Source: Streptomyces shenzhenensis
Lineage (GTDB): Bacteria > Actinomycetota > Actinomycetes > Streptomycetales > Streptomycetaceae
Assembly: GCF_021462265.1 (NCBI RefSeq)
Contig: NZ_JAJONF010000014.1
Coordinates: forward strand, 148,607-212,606
Length of the DNA stretch: 64,000 bases
Reading direction: 5' to 3'
The notes below the pieces were generated by a model. It saw nothing but the letters and a program-made list of their open reading frames with translations, ran no database searches and was not told where the DNA came from. How positions within the stretch are numbered: the stretch's first letter is position 1; every line of letters begins with the position of its first letter. Made by a program: the position numbers and the translations under genes. Positions 23,772 to 33,464 of the stretch are shown here, piece after piece.

Positions 23772-24662
23772 ATGTCCACCCCTGCATCCGTGACCGCCCA
23801 GCGCTGGGCGTGGCGCTCCCTGACCTCGGTGATCCTGATCGTCTTCGGGATCTTTTTCCTGGTCCCCGTCGTCTGGCTCCTCCTCGCCGGCGCCAAGACC
23901 GACCACGAACTGGTCAGCGCCAACCCGTTCTCCCCCGGCAGTCTCCAGGCCCTGCGCCACAACTGGGGCGCGCTGATGTCCTTCCAGGGCGGCGCGGTCA
24001 AGACGTGGATGAAGAACTCGGTGCTGTACGCGCTGCTCGCCCTCGTCATCACCCTGGCGGTGAGCATCCCCGCCGGCTACGCGCTGGCGAAGCTGCGCTT
24101 CAAGGGCCGGCGCCTGCTGCTGATCACCACCCTCGTGGTGATGCTGATGCCCACCTCGGCGCTCGTCCTGCCGATCTTCCTGGAGGTGAACTACGTTCAC
24201 CTGGTCAACACCCCGCTCTCGGTGGTGCTGCCGTTCTCGTTCTTCCCCTTCGGCGTCTACCTGGCCTACATCTACTTCGCCGAGGCCGTGCCCGGTGAAC
24301 TCCTCGAAGCGGCCAAGATCGACGGGTGCAGCGAGGTCGGGATCTTCACCAGGATCGCGCTGCCGCTCGCGATGCCGGTCGTGGCGCTGGTGGGCTTCTT
24401 CAGCTTCGTACAGAACTGGAACAACTTCTTCCTGCCCTACGTGATGCTGCCGGGCAGCAACGCCTATCCGATGCAGGTCGGCCTGTCCCAGATGCTGACC
24501 TCGACGCCGAACTTCAATCCCGTCGTGGGCGCGAACGCGGAGGTGTCACCACCGGAACTGGTGCTCGCGACGCTCATCTCCGCCGCACCGGTGCTCGTCA
24601 TCTTCCTGCTCGCGCAGCGCTACGTCGTGGGAGGCCTCACCGCCGGCGCGACCAAGGGGTGA
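23772..24662 (+). CDS. Sugar ABC transporter permease 2
   Basis: 296 residues starting 9 bp after the first permease. It has about six helices and the EAA loop LLEAAKIDGCSEVGIFTRI near residue 178, then QNWNNFFLPYVML, typical of MalG-like subunits. It pairs with the preceding permease to form the membrane channel. It is the last gene before a strong hairpin terminator. Confidence 0.88.
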   Translation: MSTPASVTAQRWAWRSLTSVILIVFGIFFLVPVVWLLLAGAKTDHELVSANPFSPGSLQALRHNWGALMSFQGGAVKTWMKNSVLYALLALVITLAVSIPAGYALAKLRFKGRRLLLITTLVVMLMPTSALVLPIFLEVNYVHLVNTPLSVVLPFSFFPFGVYLAYIYFAEAVPGELLEAAKIDGCSEVGIFTRIALPLAMPVVALVGFFSFVQNWNNFFLPYVMLPGSNAYPMQVGLSQMLTSTPNFNPVVGANAEVSPPELVLATLISAAPVLVIFLLAQRYVVGGLTAGATKG

Positions 24663-24725
24663 CCGCCGCTCTCTTGCACCGGCTCCTGCGGCAACCGCGC
24701 CGGGGTCGCACGGCACGCTCACAGC

Positions 24726-24765
24726 GATGATCCTGGGCGCCGGTGACAGGCCGCCCAGGATCATC
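24726..24765 (+). terminator. Strong hairpin terminator after the sugar transporter
   Basis: Perfect 14-bp arms at 24726-24739 and 24752-24765 (GATGATCCTGGGCG and its complement) enclose a 12-nt loop. It stands 64 bp after the last permease and marks the end of the catabolic locus. Confidence 0.8.
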
Positions 24766-25012
24766 GGCCGTGCGGGCGGCGGCCGCTGTGCGCCGCGGCT
24801 GCTGCACCCGCGTCGAGCGGGACGACGGCACCGCACGGTCCGAGGTCCGCGGTCGGCACTTCAAGGGAGTCCTGGACGCAGCCGGCGACGCGATCGGCGA
24901 AGGCGCGGAGAGAGCAGATCCGCGGAACGGATGACCGGGCGCCGAGGCAGTCCTCGATGGTGGTCATCGTCTCGCGGTCGTCCTGGCTGTGGCGCCGGAC
25001 GGCCAGCGTTCG
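24766..25012. other. Gap without a recognised gene
   Basis: On the minus strand a frame at 24761-24967 encodes MTTIEDCLGARSSVPRICS and FADRVAGCVQDSLEVPTA, partly coding-like, but I cannot match it to a family. It may be a short remnant. Nothing else is evident here. Confidence 0.25.
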
Positions 25013-25888
25013 TCAGGGTGTCTTCGGGTGGGGGGTGTGTGCCGGCCTGCTGGGCGCCGTGTCGGCGGGTTCGGTGTGTGAGAGCGCGGTGAGGAGTTGC
25101 AGTTTCTGGTCGCTGTCGCTGTCCTTGTCGGGGTAGTAGACGACGAGGATGACGTCGTCGACGGGGAGTTTGTCGCGGTGGAGCCGCAGCTCACCGACGA
25201 CGGGGTGGTGGACGGTGGTGGTTCCTCCGTCGAGGTTACGGACGTCGTGCCGGGCCCACAGGGTGCGGAACCGCTGGCTGGACAGTGCGAGCTCGCCGAC
25301 GAGTTCGACGAACCGGGCGTTGTCGGTGTCATCCCCGATGGTGGTGCGCAGAGCGGCAACGAAGTCGGCGGTGGCTTTCGCCCAGTCCTGGTGGAAGGCT
25401 TGTTCCTCCGGGTCGAGGAGGAGGGAACGAAGCCGGTTCTCGCCGGGTCGCAGACGGGGGGAGAGGGCGACGGCCATGGGATTGGAGGCCAGGACGTCGA
25501 AGGCGCGCCCTTCGACGAACGCGGGGATCTGCAGATGGGCGAGGAGTTGGTGCACCCGTGCCGGCACGTGCTCGGGTCGCTTGCGGCGCGGTGCCCTGGG
25601 GCGTGCTGCCGCGAGGCCGAGCAGATAGGTCCGCTCGACGTCGTCGAGGTTCAGGACGCGCGCGAGGGAATCCAGGACCTGAGGTGAGGGGTTCCTGTCG
25701 CGGCCCCGTTCCAGGCGCAGGTAGTAGTCGGGGCTGATTCCGGCGAGCAGGGCGACTTCCTCACGGCGCAGGCCGGGTACCCGGCGGTTGCCGCCGGGCG
25801 GGAGCCCCGCCTGTGCCGGGGAGACCAGCTCACGCCGGGCGCGGAGGTAGCTGCCCAGCTGGTTGTCCGATTCCGCATCCTTCACCAC
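25013..25888 (-). CDS. XRE-type regulator with MmyB-like ligand domain
   Basis: About 291 residues from a GTG at 25888 (the next codon is also GTG). The helix-turn-helix is RREEVALLAGISPDYYLRLE near residue 48, after a typical LGSYLRARRELVSP start, and SPQVLDSLARVLNLD completes the domain. The C-terminal two thirds, with PAFVEGRAFDVLASNPMA near residue 134, DTDNARFVELVGELALSS and HHPVVGELRLHRDKLPV, match the MmyB domain that binds a fatty-acyl or similar ligand. In actinomycetes these regulators usually sit divergent from an SDR gene, as here (start 26076), and repress it. Confidence 0.85.
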   Translation of the reverse strand: MVKDAESDNQLGSYLRARRELVSPAQAGLPPGGNRRVPGLRREEVALLAGISPDYYLRLERGRDRNPSPQVLDSLARVLNLDDVERTYLLGLAAARPRAPRRKRPEHVPARVHQLLAHLQIPAFVEGRAFDVLASNPMAVALSPRLRPGENRLRSLLLDPEEQAFHQDWAKATADFVAALRTTIGDDTDNARFVELVGELALSSQRFRTLWARHDVRNLDGGTTTVHHPVVGELRLHRDKLPVDDVILVVYYPDKDSDSDQKLQLLTALSHTEPADTAPSRPAHTPHPKTP

Positions 25889-26075
25889 ACCACCGTAATG
25901 CGGCGCGTGCCTCCCATCGGGGGCCCTGGCAGGGCCAGGGAAGACGGGGGCACTGCCACACTCCGCGGAGCCGGCCAAGACTGGCGGTCTCACTGTTTCA
26001 AAAGGACAGAGATCATCGCTGGACGGCGCCGTGGGCTTGAAGGCCGCGGGTGCTGCGCAATGAAGGGAAGACCTC

Positions 26076-26837
26076 GTGGATCTCTCCAACCGCACCGTTT
26101 TCATCGTCGGCGGAACCTCCGGCATCGGCCGGGAACTGGCCCGGCGGTTCGCTGCAGCGGGCAGCACCGTGGCCGTCGGCGGTCGCAGCGCAGGGGCGCT
26201 TTCGGAACTCTCCGACGACGGCATCGGCGCCTTCGGCATCGATGTCACCGACGGTGCCTCCGTCGCACGTGCCCGCGACGCCGTGCTCGCCCGGTACCCC
26301 GAGCTGGACACCGTGGTGACCATGTCGGGCGTCATGCTCCTGGAGGACCTGCGCGACCCCGCGCACTTCGAGGCGGCGCAGACGACGATCGACACCAACC
26401 TGCTCGGCACCATCCGGATCATCGACGCCTTCACCCCTCACCTGGTCCAGCGGGGCGCCGGCACCTTCATCACCGTCACTTCCGGGATCGCCTTCCTGCC
26501 GTTCCCGCCCATGCCCAGCTACGCCGCCTCGAAGGCCGCGGTGCACGCCTACTCCGAGGCACTGCGCGCGCAGCTCGACGGCACCGGTGTCGGCGTCGTC
26601 GAGCTCGTCCCCCCGGCCGTCGCCACAACAGGCCGGGGAAAGATGAACCCGCACGCGCTGCCGCTCGACGACTTCGCCACCGAGGTCATGCACCTGCTCT
26701 CGGAGAACCCCACCCCTCACGAAATCCTCGTGAAGGGCGTCCTCATGCACCGCTGGGCCGAGCGCGACGGCACCTACGACGACCTTGTCGCACAGCGCTC
26801 CCAGGCCCTGGCCATGCTCCCCAGCCGCCAAAGCTGA
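26076..26837 (+). CDS. SDR oxidoreductase (DltE-like) divergent from the MmyB-type regulator
   Basis: 253 residues from GTG 26076. FIVGGTSGIGRELARRF near residue 9 is the coenzyme loop, ITVTSGIAF near residue 130 the active serine region, and YAASKAAVHAYSEALRAQL near residue 149 the catalytic pair followed by the usual helix. The LVPPAVATTGRG stretch is characteristic of this SDR type, which is commonly paired with MmyB-type XRE regulators. Substrate is unknown; expression is probably set by the divergent regulator. Confidence 0.85.
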   Translation: MDLSNRTVFIVGGTSGIGRELARRFAAAGSTVAVGGRSAGALSELSDDGIGAFGIDVTDGASVARARDAVLARYPELDTVVTMSGVMLLEDLRDPAHFEAAQTTIDTNLLGTIRIIDAFTPHLVQRGAGTFITVTSGIAFLPFPPMPSYAASKAAVHAYSEALRAQLDGTGVGVVELVPPAVATTGRGKMNPHALPLDDFATEVMHLLSENPTPHEILVKGVLMHRWAERDGTYDDLVAQRSQALAMLPSRQS

Positions 26838-27018
26838 CATCTCCCTCACCCCTTGGCCGTCGCCCCGGTTGTAGCAGGGCCGGTGCTCTGCGGCGGCTGT
26901 CGCCCGGGGCGAGCAGGCTGGTGAGTTCGAAGATCGCTTCCGGGGTAGGGCTTGAAGCAGCGGCGAACGGCGTCCTCTGTATGAGCGCCCCCTGCCCCGC
27001 CCAGGCAGCCCGCCCCCC

Positions 27019-27666
27019 TCAATCCATGAGCCGGCTCTCCCAGGCCCAGGCGGCGATCTCCACACGGTTGCGTACGGTCAGCTTGCTCTGGATGGTCGCC
27101 AGGTGGCTCTTGACCGTGCTGACGGAGATGAAGAGCTCGGCCGCGATCTCCTGGTTGGTACGGCCCCTGGCGATCGCGCGGATGACCTGGGTCTCCCTGT
27201 CCGAGAGCGCGCGGGCGGGCCCGGGGGCCCGGGACGCCGCCGGTGCCAGTCGCCGCAGGAGGCGCACGGTGATCGACGGCGAGATCAGGGCCTCCCCCGT
27301 GCGGGCGGCGCGGACGGCCTCGACCAGCAGGGTGGGGCCCACGTCCTTGAGGATGAAGCCGAGCGCACCGGCGTGCAGGGCCCCGTAGACGTACTCGTCG
27401 AGGTCGAAGGTGGTGACGATGACCACGCGGAGAGGGTCGGCGACGTCCGGGCCGGCCAGGGCTCGGGTGACCTCGATCCCGTCCAGGAGGGGCATCCTGA
27501 TGTCGACCAGGCACACGTCGGGGCGCAGCCGCCGGGCCAGGGCGATCGCCTCGGCGCCGTCCGCCGCCTCCCCGACGACGGTGATGTCGGACTGGTCCTC
27601 GAGGATGAGCCGCAGGCCGCCGCGGACCATCGCCTGATCGTCGGCGAGCAGAACCTTCGTGGTCAA
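27019..27666 (-). CDS. NarL/LuxR-type response regulator
   Basis: 215 residues; the only plausible start is TTG at 27666, forming a TTGA overlap with the kinase stop. The receiver domain has acidic residues D9 and D10, the phospho-acceptor D55 in VCLVDIRMP, and the conserved lysine in FILKDVGP near residue 106. A LuxR helix-turn-helix follows (LSDRETQVIRAIARGRTNQE, STVKSHLATIQSKL). It is the partner of the kinase just upstream and probably controls the divergent ABC transporter genes at 28928-31055. Confidence 0.9.
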   Translation of the reverse strand: MTTKVLLADDQAMVRGGLRLILEDQSDITVVGEAADGAEAIALARRLRPDVCLVDIRMPLLDGIEVTRALAGPDVADPLRVVIVTTFDLDEYVYGALHAGALGFILKDVGPTLLVEAVRAARTGEALISPSITVRLLRRLAPAASRAPGPARALSDRETQVIRAIARGRTNQEIAAELFISVSTVKSHLATIQSKLTVRNRVEIAAWAWESRLMD

Positions 27667-28808
27667 CGCGACTCTCCAGAGGGGACGGGCAGGGTGGCGA
27701 CCACCGCCCAGCCGACGCCGTGCCCGGGGCCGGCACGGAGCGTACCGCCGAGAGCCTCGACGCGCTCGCGCATTCCGATCAGGCCGAATCCGCCGTCCTG
27801 CCGGTGCCGGGCGGGACCGGGCGCCGCGTCGTTGGTGATCTCGACCGTGACCTCGTCCGGTTCCTGAGTGACGCTGACGGTCGCCGAGCGGGCGTGAGCG
27901 GCGTGGCGCAAGATGTTCGTCAGCGACTCCTGCACGATCCGGTACACGGTGGTGGTCACCTCGGGCGGCCACGGCATCTGCTCGTCGGGCAGGCACAGCC
28001 GTACCGCCGGGCCGTGCCCGTCGAAACGGCGTACCAGTTCCGCGAGTTGTTCGGGCCCCGGAGAGGTGGTGGCCCCGTCGTCGGCGTCGCGCAGCAGGCC
28101 GACCACGCGACGCATGGAGGCCAGAGCCTCGGTGCCGGCCTCCTCGATGCCGGCCAGCGAGCGGTCCAGCTTCTCCGAGTGCCCCCGGCCCACGATGCGC
28201 GCGCCCTGGGCCTGCAGCACCATGCCGGTGATGTGGTGGGCGACCACGTCGTGCAATTCCCTTGCCAGAGCGAGGCGTTCGTCGCGGCGTACCGCCTCGG
28301 TGCCGACATGGCGGCGGTAGTCGAGGAAACGCAGCCACAACCCGACTCCGCACGCGACGCACCACCCCTCGATGCCGACCCGGAACGGGGTGCCCGTGAC
28401 GCCGGCGCCCGGATCCGCGGTGAGGAAACCGACCGCCATGATCACGGTGCCGGCGGTCGCGGTGACGGCGGCGGCCCGGGTCGGCAGCGTCCTGATCGCG
28501 GAGCCGCCGAGCACGAGCAGCGCGAGGATCGCCGCCGCGCCGGGTTCACCGGGCAGGTCCCACACCCTGGCGACCACAGCGGCGGCGCCGGACACGACCA
28601 GGCCGACCGACACCGCCCAGCCGCGCCGGCGCTCCCGCAACAGCGCGACGGCGCCCATCGTCGCCCCGACGGCGAAGTCGAACGCCCAACTGCGACCCTG
28701 CCGGGTGTACTGGACGGCCGTGAAGGCGAGCACCAGCGCGAACAGCGCGCCCAGCCCGGCGTTGACCGTGATCCTGTGCCGCACGGCCGATCGATCCACT
28801 GCGTTCAC
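27663..28808 (-). CDS. Sensor histidine kinase (HisKA_3 type)
   Basis: 381 residues from GTG 28808; an ATG at 28916 would add an unlikely tail. The N-terminal half has about five or six hydrophobic helices with little extracellular part. The phosphorylation helix is LALARELHDVVAHHITGM near residue 181 and the ATPase domain contains VYRIVQESLTNILRHA near residue 286 and DGGFGLIGMRERV near residue 341. Short-loop membrane kinases of this kind often sense membrane or envelope stress, sometimes together with an adjacent ABC transporter. One lies divergent here. Confidence 0.9.
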   Translation of the reverse strand: MNAVDRSAVRHRITVNAGLGALFALVLAFTAVQYTRQGRSWAFDFAVGATMGAVALLRERRRGWAVSVGLVVSGAAAVVARVWDLPGEPGAAAILALLVLGGSAIRTLPTRAAAVTATAGTVIMAVGFLTADPGAGVTGTPFRVGIEGWCVACGVGLWLRFLDYRRHVGTEAVRRDERLALARELHDVVAHHITGMVLQAQGARIVGRGHSEKLDRSLAGIEEAGTEALASMRRVVGLLRDADDGATTSPGPEQLAELVRRFDGHGPAVRLCLPDEQMPWPPEVTTTVYRIVQESLTNILRHAAHARSATVSVTQEPDEVTVEITNDAAPGPARHRQDGGFGLIGMRERVEALGGTLRAGPGHGVGWAVVATLPVPSGESR

Positions 28809-28927
28809 AGCGGTCAGGCTACGTGCCCCCGTCCGGCCGACGAACCAGCCGAAAGTACGGGTCTCCCGGGCGTGAGGTGTGCTTTTGGCCGGTGCATCGG
28901 ACCTCTGGGAAAACACATGCTGAACCC

Positions 28928-29089
28928 ATGCCTGATGTCACTTCTCTCGCCCTGTTCGCCGCCTCCGAACCGACGCACACCGAGCGCAGCCCGCTGCTGT
29001 ACGCGTGGTGGCTCCTGAACCTCGTCGTCCTCGGACTCGTCGTCTACAGCATCGTCCATTTCGTGAAGAAGCGGCGCAGTCGCGGCTGA
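28928..29089 (+). CDS. Small single-pass membrane protein
   Basis: 53 residues with one transmembrane helix (LLYAWWLLNLVVLGLVVYSI, residues 23-42) and a basic C-terminus, HFVKKRRSRG, predicting N-out, C-in topology. It is the first gene of the unit divergent from the two-component system and lies 80 bp before the ABC ATPase gene. It may be an accessory or modulatory subunit of that transporter. No family is recognised. Confidence 0.6.
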   Translation: MPDVTSLALFAASEPTHTERSPLLYAWWLLNLVVLGLVVYSIVHFVKKRRSRG

Positions 29090-29169
29090 CGCGACCGCTC
29101 CATGCCCGGGCGCACCCCCCGCACGTCACGAATTCCACGCACTTCACGAAACCTCGAACGAGGGATGTC

Positions 29170-30068
<899 letters not shown>

Positions 30069-30072
<4 letters not shown>

Positions 30073-31055
30073 TCTGGATGACTTGGCGTCAGTTCCGCAC
30101 CCAGGCGCTGGTGGGCGTCGGCGCGCTGCTGTTGCTCGCCGTCTACCTGGTGATCCTCGGTCTGCAGATCCGGCACTCGTACGACGACCTGCACGCCCAG
30201 TGTGCCGGCGGCGGCTGCGCCGGCGTGCTCAGCTCGCTCACCGACGACTACGGCTTCCGTGTCGACCTGATCGGCTACCTGCTGATCGCGGTTCCCGGGC
30301 TCATCGGGATCTTCTGGGGAGCGCCGCTGATCACCCGCGAGCTGGAGGCGGGCACGCACCGGGTCGTGTGGAACCAGAGCGTGACCCGCGGGCGGTGGCT
30401 GGCGGTGAAGCTCGGCGTGCTCGGCCTGGCCAGCATGGCCGTGGCAGGGCTGTACAGCCTGCTGCTGACCTGGGCCGCGAGCCGCGTCGACCTCGTCGCC
30501 GCCAACCGGTTCTCGCCGCTGGTGTTCGACGCCCGCAACATCGCGCCCGTGGGATACGCCGCTTTCGCCTTCGTCCTCGGCACGACCCTGGGGCTGTTCG
30601 TCCGCCGCACGGTTCCCGCCATGGCGCTGACCCTGGTCGTCTTCGCCGTCCTGCAGGTCGTCGTGCCCGACATGATCAGGACGAACTACGCCGAGCCCGT
30701 CCGCGCGAACGTCCCGGTCACCGCCGACATCGTCCGCAGCATGACGAAGATCGGCAGGTACGGCGACATCGGGGGCCTGACCGTGCCCGGTGGGCCGTGG
30801 GTGGTGTCCACCAGTGCGCTGCTCGACTCCAGCGGCAAGGAGGTCGGCCACACCACGTGGTACCAGAACTGCGCGAAGCAGTCGCTGGACGACATGCCGG
30901 TCTGTCTGGCCAAGGGCCACATCCACGTCCAGGTCACCGAGCAGCCCGCGGACCGCTACTGGAAGTTCCAGTGGATCGAGACCGCCCTGTTCACCGCCCT
31001 GGCCGCGGCGCTCGCGGCCCTGTGCTTCTGGCGGATCCGGGGCAGGCTCACCTGA
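30069..31055 (+). CDS. ABC-2 type transporter permease
   Basis: 328 residues. It begins MIWMTWRQFRTQALVGVGA with a first helix, then an extracellular loop carrying cysteines (HAQCAGGGCAGVL), four central helices (LIGYLLIAVPGLIGIFWGAP and following) and a last helix before WRIRGRLT. A long external loop lies at about residues 210-300. It pairs with the ATPase encoded immediately upstream. Substrate is not evident. Confidence 0.82.
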
Positions 31056-31103
31056 ACGCACACCGGGCCCCGGCCTCGTGAAGTCAGCGGCCGGCCGGTT
31101 CCC

Positions 31104-31477
31104 GACCGCCCGCGTGCGGTACAGCTGCGCGTACCGACCGTCGGCGGCCGGCAGCACGCGGCCTGATGGATCTGAGCATCGACGTGCCCTGGATCCCGCA
31201 GGCCGCCGAAGCCGCCGGGGTGAACGATCCGGCTCCTGACGACTATGGCGTCCCAGTCTCGGCGGTGGCCCGCGCCGGGCCGAACTGTTCGAGCGGGCCA
31301 TCTACGACGGTCCCTACGCCAAGGCTGCCGCCCTGGTACATACGCTGGGCCGGTGCCGCTGGCTGGAGCGCTCCGACTACGCTGCACGAGGTCCCCCAGG
31401 AGACAGAGCAGTTGGTGGCGGAACACCAGGGGCCGGACGACGTCGAGGAGGCCGAGGAGCCGCCGGCGAAGCAGTGA
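31104..31477 (+). pseudogene. Remnant of a toxin-antitoxin pair (Fic/Doc-like toxin), frameshifted
   Basis: A short tail ending QLRVPTVGGRQHAA stops at TGA 31164-31166, overlapping ATG 31166 (TGATG), as in coupled antitoxin-toxin genes. The second gene reads MDLSIDVPWIPQAAE and GVNDPAPDDYGVPVSAVAR, then the frame must shift near 31268 to give RAELFERAIYDGP, AKAAALVHTLGRCRWLERS. This order resembles the small streptomycete proteins annotated as Fic-family toxin component. The expected C-terminus is replaced by an unrelated acidic tail in the first frame (VAEHQGPDDVEEAEEPP). Both halves are therefore broken or truncated. Confidence 0.45.
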
Positions 31478-31607
31478 TACCGGAATCCGAAGACCCGCCG
31501 CTCCTTGGGCGGCGGATCATGTCCGAGCCAGGGCCGGACCGAGGCGAGGGCCGGCCAGTGCCCCAATCGTGTTGACCGGCCCCGGCAGGCAGTGCTGGAG
31601 TCGGCAC

Positions 31608-32348
31608 GTGGACAGCATCCCCGCCAACCGGCGGCTCTGGAACCGGATCAGCAGCGCCTACCAGCACGAGCACGACCCGCGAATCGGCGCCACACCCCGG
31701 CTGTGGGGCATGTACTCCATCCCCGACGCGCACCTGCACGCCCTGGGCGACGTCACCGGCAAGCGCGTCCTCGAACTCGGCTGCGGCGCCGGCCAGTGGT
31801 CCAGGGCGCTCGCCGCCGAGGGCGCCACCGTGGTCGGACTCGACCTGTCCGAAGCCCAACTCGCCGCGGCGGCCCGCGCGATGGGAGCGGCCCGCTACCC
31901 GCTGGTGCAAGGCGCGGCCGAACAACTCCCCTTCGCCGCCGAGAGTTTCGACCTGGTGTTCTGCGACTTCGGTGGGCTCAGCTGGGCGCCCCCGCACCTG
32001 GCCGTCCCGCAGGCCGCACGCGTCCTGGGCCGCGGCGGGCGCCTGGTCTTCAACGTCGCCAGCCCATGGTTCGAAGCGTGTTACGACGAAGCCGCCGGCC
32101 GCGTGACCACGACGCTGCAGCAGGACTACTTCGGGCTGGACACCATCTCCGAAGGCGACGGCGCGACCAGCTATCAGCTCACCTACGGCGACTGGGTCAG
32201 GGTCCTGCGCGGCGCGGGTCTCGTCATCGACGACCTGATCGAGCCGCGGCCCGGACGCGGAACACCCAACGGCTACAACGAAACCGACCCACCCGACTGG
32301 GCACACCGCTGGCCGGCGGAACTGCTCTGGGTAACCCACAAACCGTAG
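31608..32348 (+). CDS. Class I SAM-dependent methyltransferase
   Basis: 246 residues from GTG 31608. SAM-binding motif I is VLELGCGAGQWSRAL near residue 52, followed by VVGLDLSEAQLAAA, PFAAESFDLVFCDFGGLSW near residue 105 and ARVLGRGGRLVFNVASP near residue 133. The acceptor substrate is unknown. The YQLTYGDWVRVLRGAGL end is typical of small-molecule methyltransferases. It seems to be a single-gene unit. Confidence 0.82.
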   Translation: MDSIPANRRLWNRISSAYQHEHDPRIGATPRLWGMYSIPDAHLHALGDVTGKRVLELGCGAGQWSRALAAEGATVVGLDLSEAQLAAAARAMGAARYPLVQGAAEQLPFAAESFDLVFCDFGGLSWAPPHLAVPQAARVLGRGGRLVFNVASPWFEACYDEAAGRVTTTLQQDYFGLDTISEGDGATSYQLTYGDWVRVLRGAGLVIDDLIEPRPGRGTPNGYNETDPPDWAHRWPAELLWVTHKP

Positions 32349-32789
32349 GTTCCGCCGAGCCGAGACCTGAAGGCATCCCCTCGCCGGACGAGCCCCAACC
32401 AGGTGCTGGATCCGCGCCGGGAACGACCTTCGCGCCCCATGGCGTCTGTCCACAGGGTCGGTTTCCCGTGCCGGGCGAGAAGTTCGGCGAAGAACCGCGC
32501 GAGGAACCGCTCGCCGCCCGGCGCGGTCAGCTCGAAGCCCCCGAAGCGGTGGATCCCGTCGATCTGCCGGGCGCGGACGAGCTTCCGGGTCGTCGACGCC
32601 GGCCGACTGCGGCAGGGGGTCGTGCTGGGCGGCGACGAACGTACACACAGCTCGTCCAGCCGGCCTCTCACCCGTATCGCCGTTGTTCCGCCCGGATCGC
32701 CCGCCCTCGCGATCTGCGCGGTCACATACGGGACTTGCCCACCCGAGCCGGTGACAGGCCGATGCCTGTTCGCGTACCGGCTCGGCGGG
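32349..32789. other. Gap with an unassigned coding-like minus-strand frame
   Basis: On the minus strand a frame spanning 32725-32273 contains RQIDGIHRFGGFELTAPGG and FLARFFAELLARHGKPTLW with coding-like third positions, preceded by MTAQIARAGDPGGTTAIRV. The middle part switches quality between frames, so it may be a broken gene. I do not recognise the family. Confidence 0.3.
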
Positions 32790-33464
32790 TCAGTCCGGGT
32801 AGGCGATCAGGGTCTGGGTGAGGGCGGCCCGGATGCCGGTGGAGTAGTGGTGCTCCTCGTCGGAGGCGAAGCGGGCGCAGTCGCCTTCCTCCAGACGGTG
32901 GGTGTGCTCGCCGACGACCAGGTTCACCGTGCCGCGCAGTACCACCACGTACTCGGTGGAGCCGGCTCCGTGGGTACTGCGGTGGCTGCGGGCGTGCGGC
33001 GGCAGGGCGGAGCGGTACATCTCGAACCTGGCCCGCTCGTGGGAGGAGAAGAGCAGCTGTACCAGGGTCTCGTCGGCCGGGCCGGGGCCGAAGCCGGCGC
33101 CCCGGACGATCTCCGGCTCGGTCAGGCGGGCCCGCAGTATCTCGTCGACGGGTGAGTCCAAGGCGTGCGCGATCCGGGCGAGCACCTCGACGGTCGGGTT
33201 GGCGACGGCGCGTTCGATCTGGGAGATCAGGGCCTTGCTGGTGCCGGTCCGGGCGGACAGCTCGCGCACGCTCCAGCCCCTGGCCAGCCGCAGCCGCTTG
33301 ACGTTGGCGGCCAGCGTGCCGCGCGGCCCTGCGGCCACGGTGTCCGGCACGGCCCGTTCCTGACCGTTCGTCGTACTGTCCACGCTGCCGCTCCCCGGTG
33401 TTTCCGCATCGTGCCCTGCCGCGACGGCTGACGCCGCGGCAGGAAGGCTATCCGGTCCGCTCAT
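32790..33464 (-). CDS. XRE-cupin transcriptional regulator
   Basis: 224 residues; ATG at 33464 overlaps the stop of the ATPase gene (ATGA). After an acidic, Ala/Ser-rich tail of about 45 residues comes a helix-turn-helix (VKRLRLARGWSVRELSARTG, SKALISQIERAVANPTVEVL) and then a cupin domain (SHRSTHGAGSTEYVVVLRG near residue 163, LEEGDCARFASDEEHHYST). Such regulators sense small metabolites, often amino acids or amines. It is the last gene of the peptide-uptake operon and may control it. Confidence 0.85.
   Translation of the reverse strand: MSGPDSLPAAASAVAAGHDAETPGSGSVDSTTNGQERAVPDTVAAGPRGTLAANVKRLRLARGWSVRELSARTGTSKALISQIERAVANPTVEVLARIAHALDSPVDEILRARLTEPEIVRGAGFGPGPADETLVQLLFSSHERARFEMYRSALPPHARSHRSTHGAGSTEYVVVLRGTVNLVVGEHTHRLEEGDCARFASDEEHHYSTGIRAALTQTLIAYPD

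Noticed and set aside
5754..24662. Biosynthetic gene cluster for a natural product
   Set aside because: No polyketide synthase, nonribosomal synthetase, terpene cyclase or precursor peptide is present. The gene set is catabolic and includes an importer.
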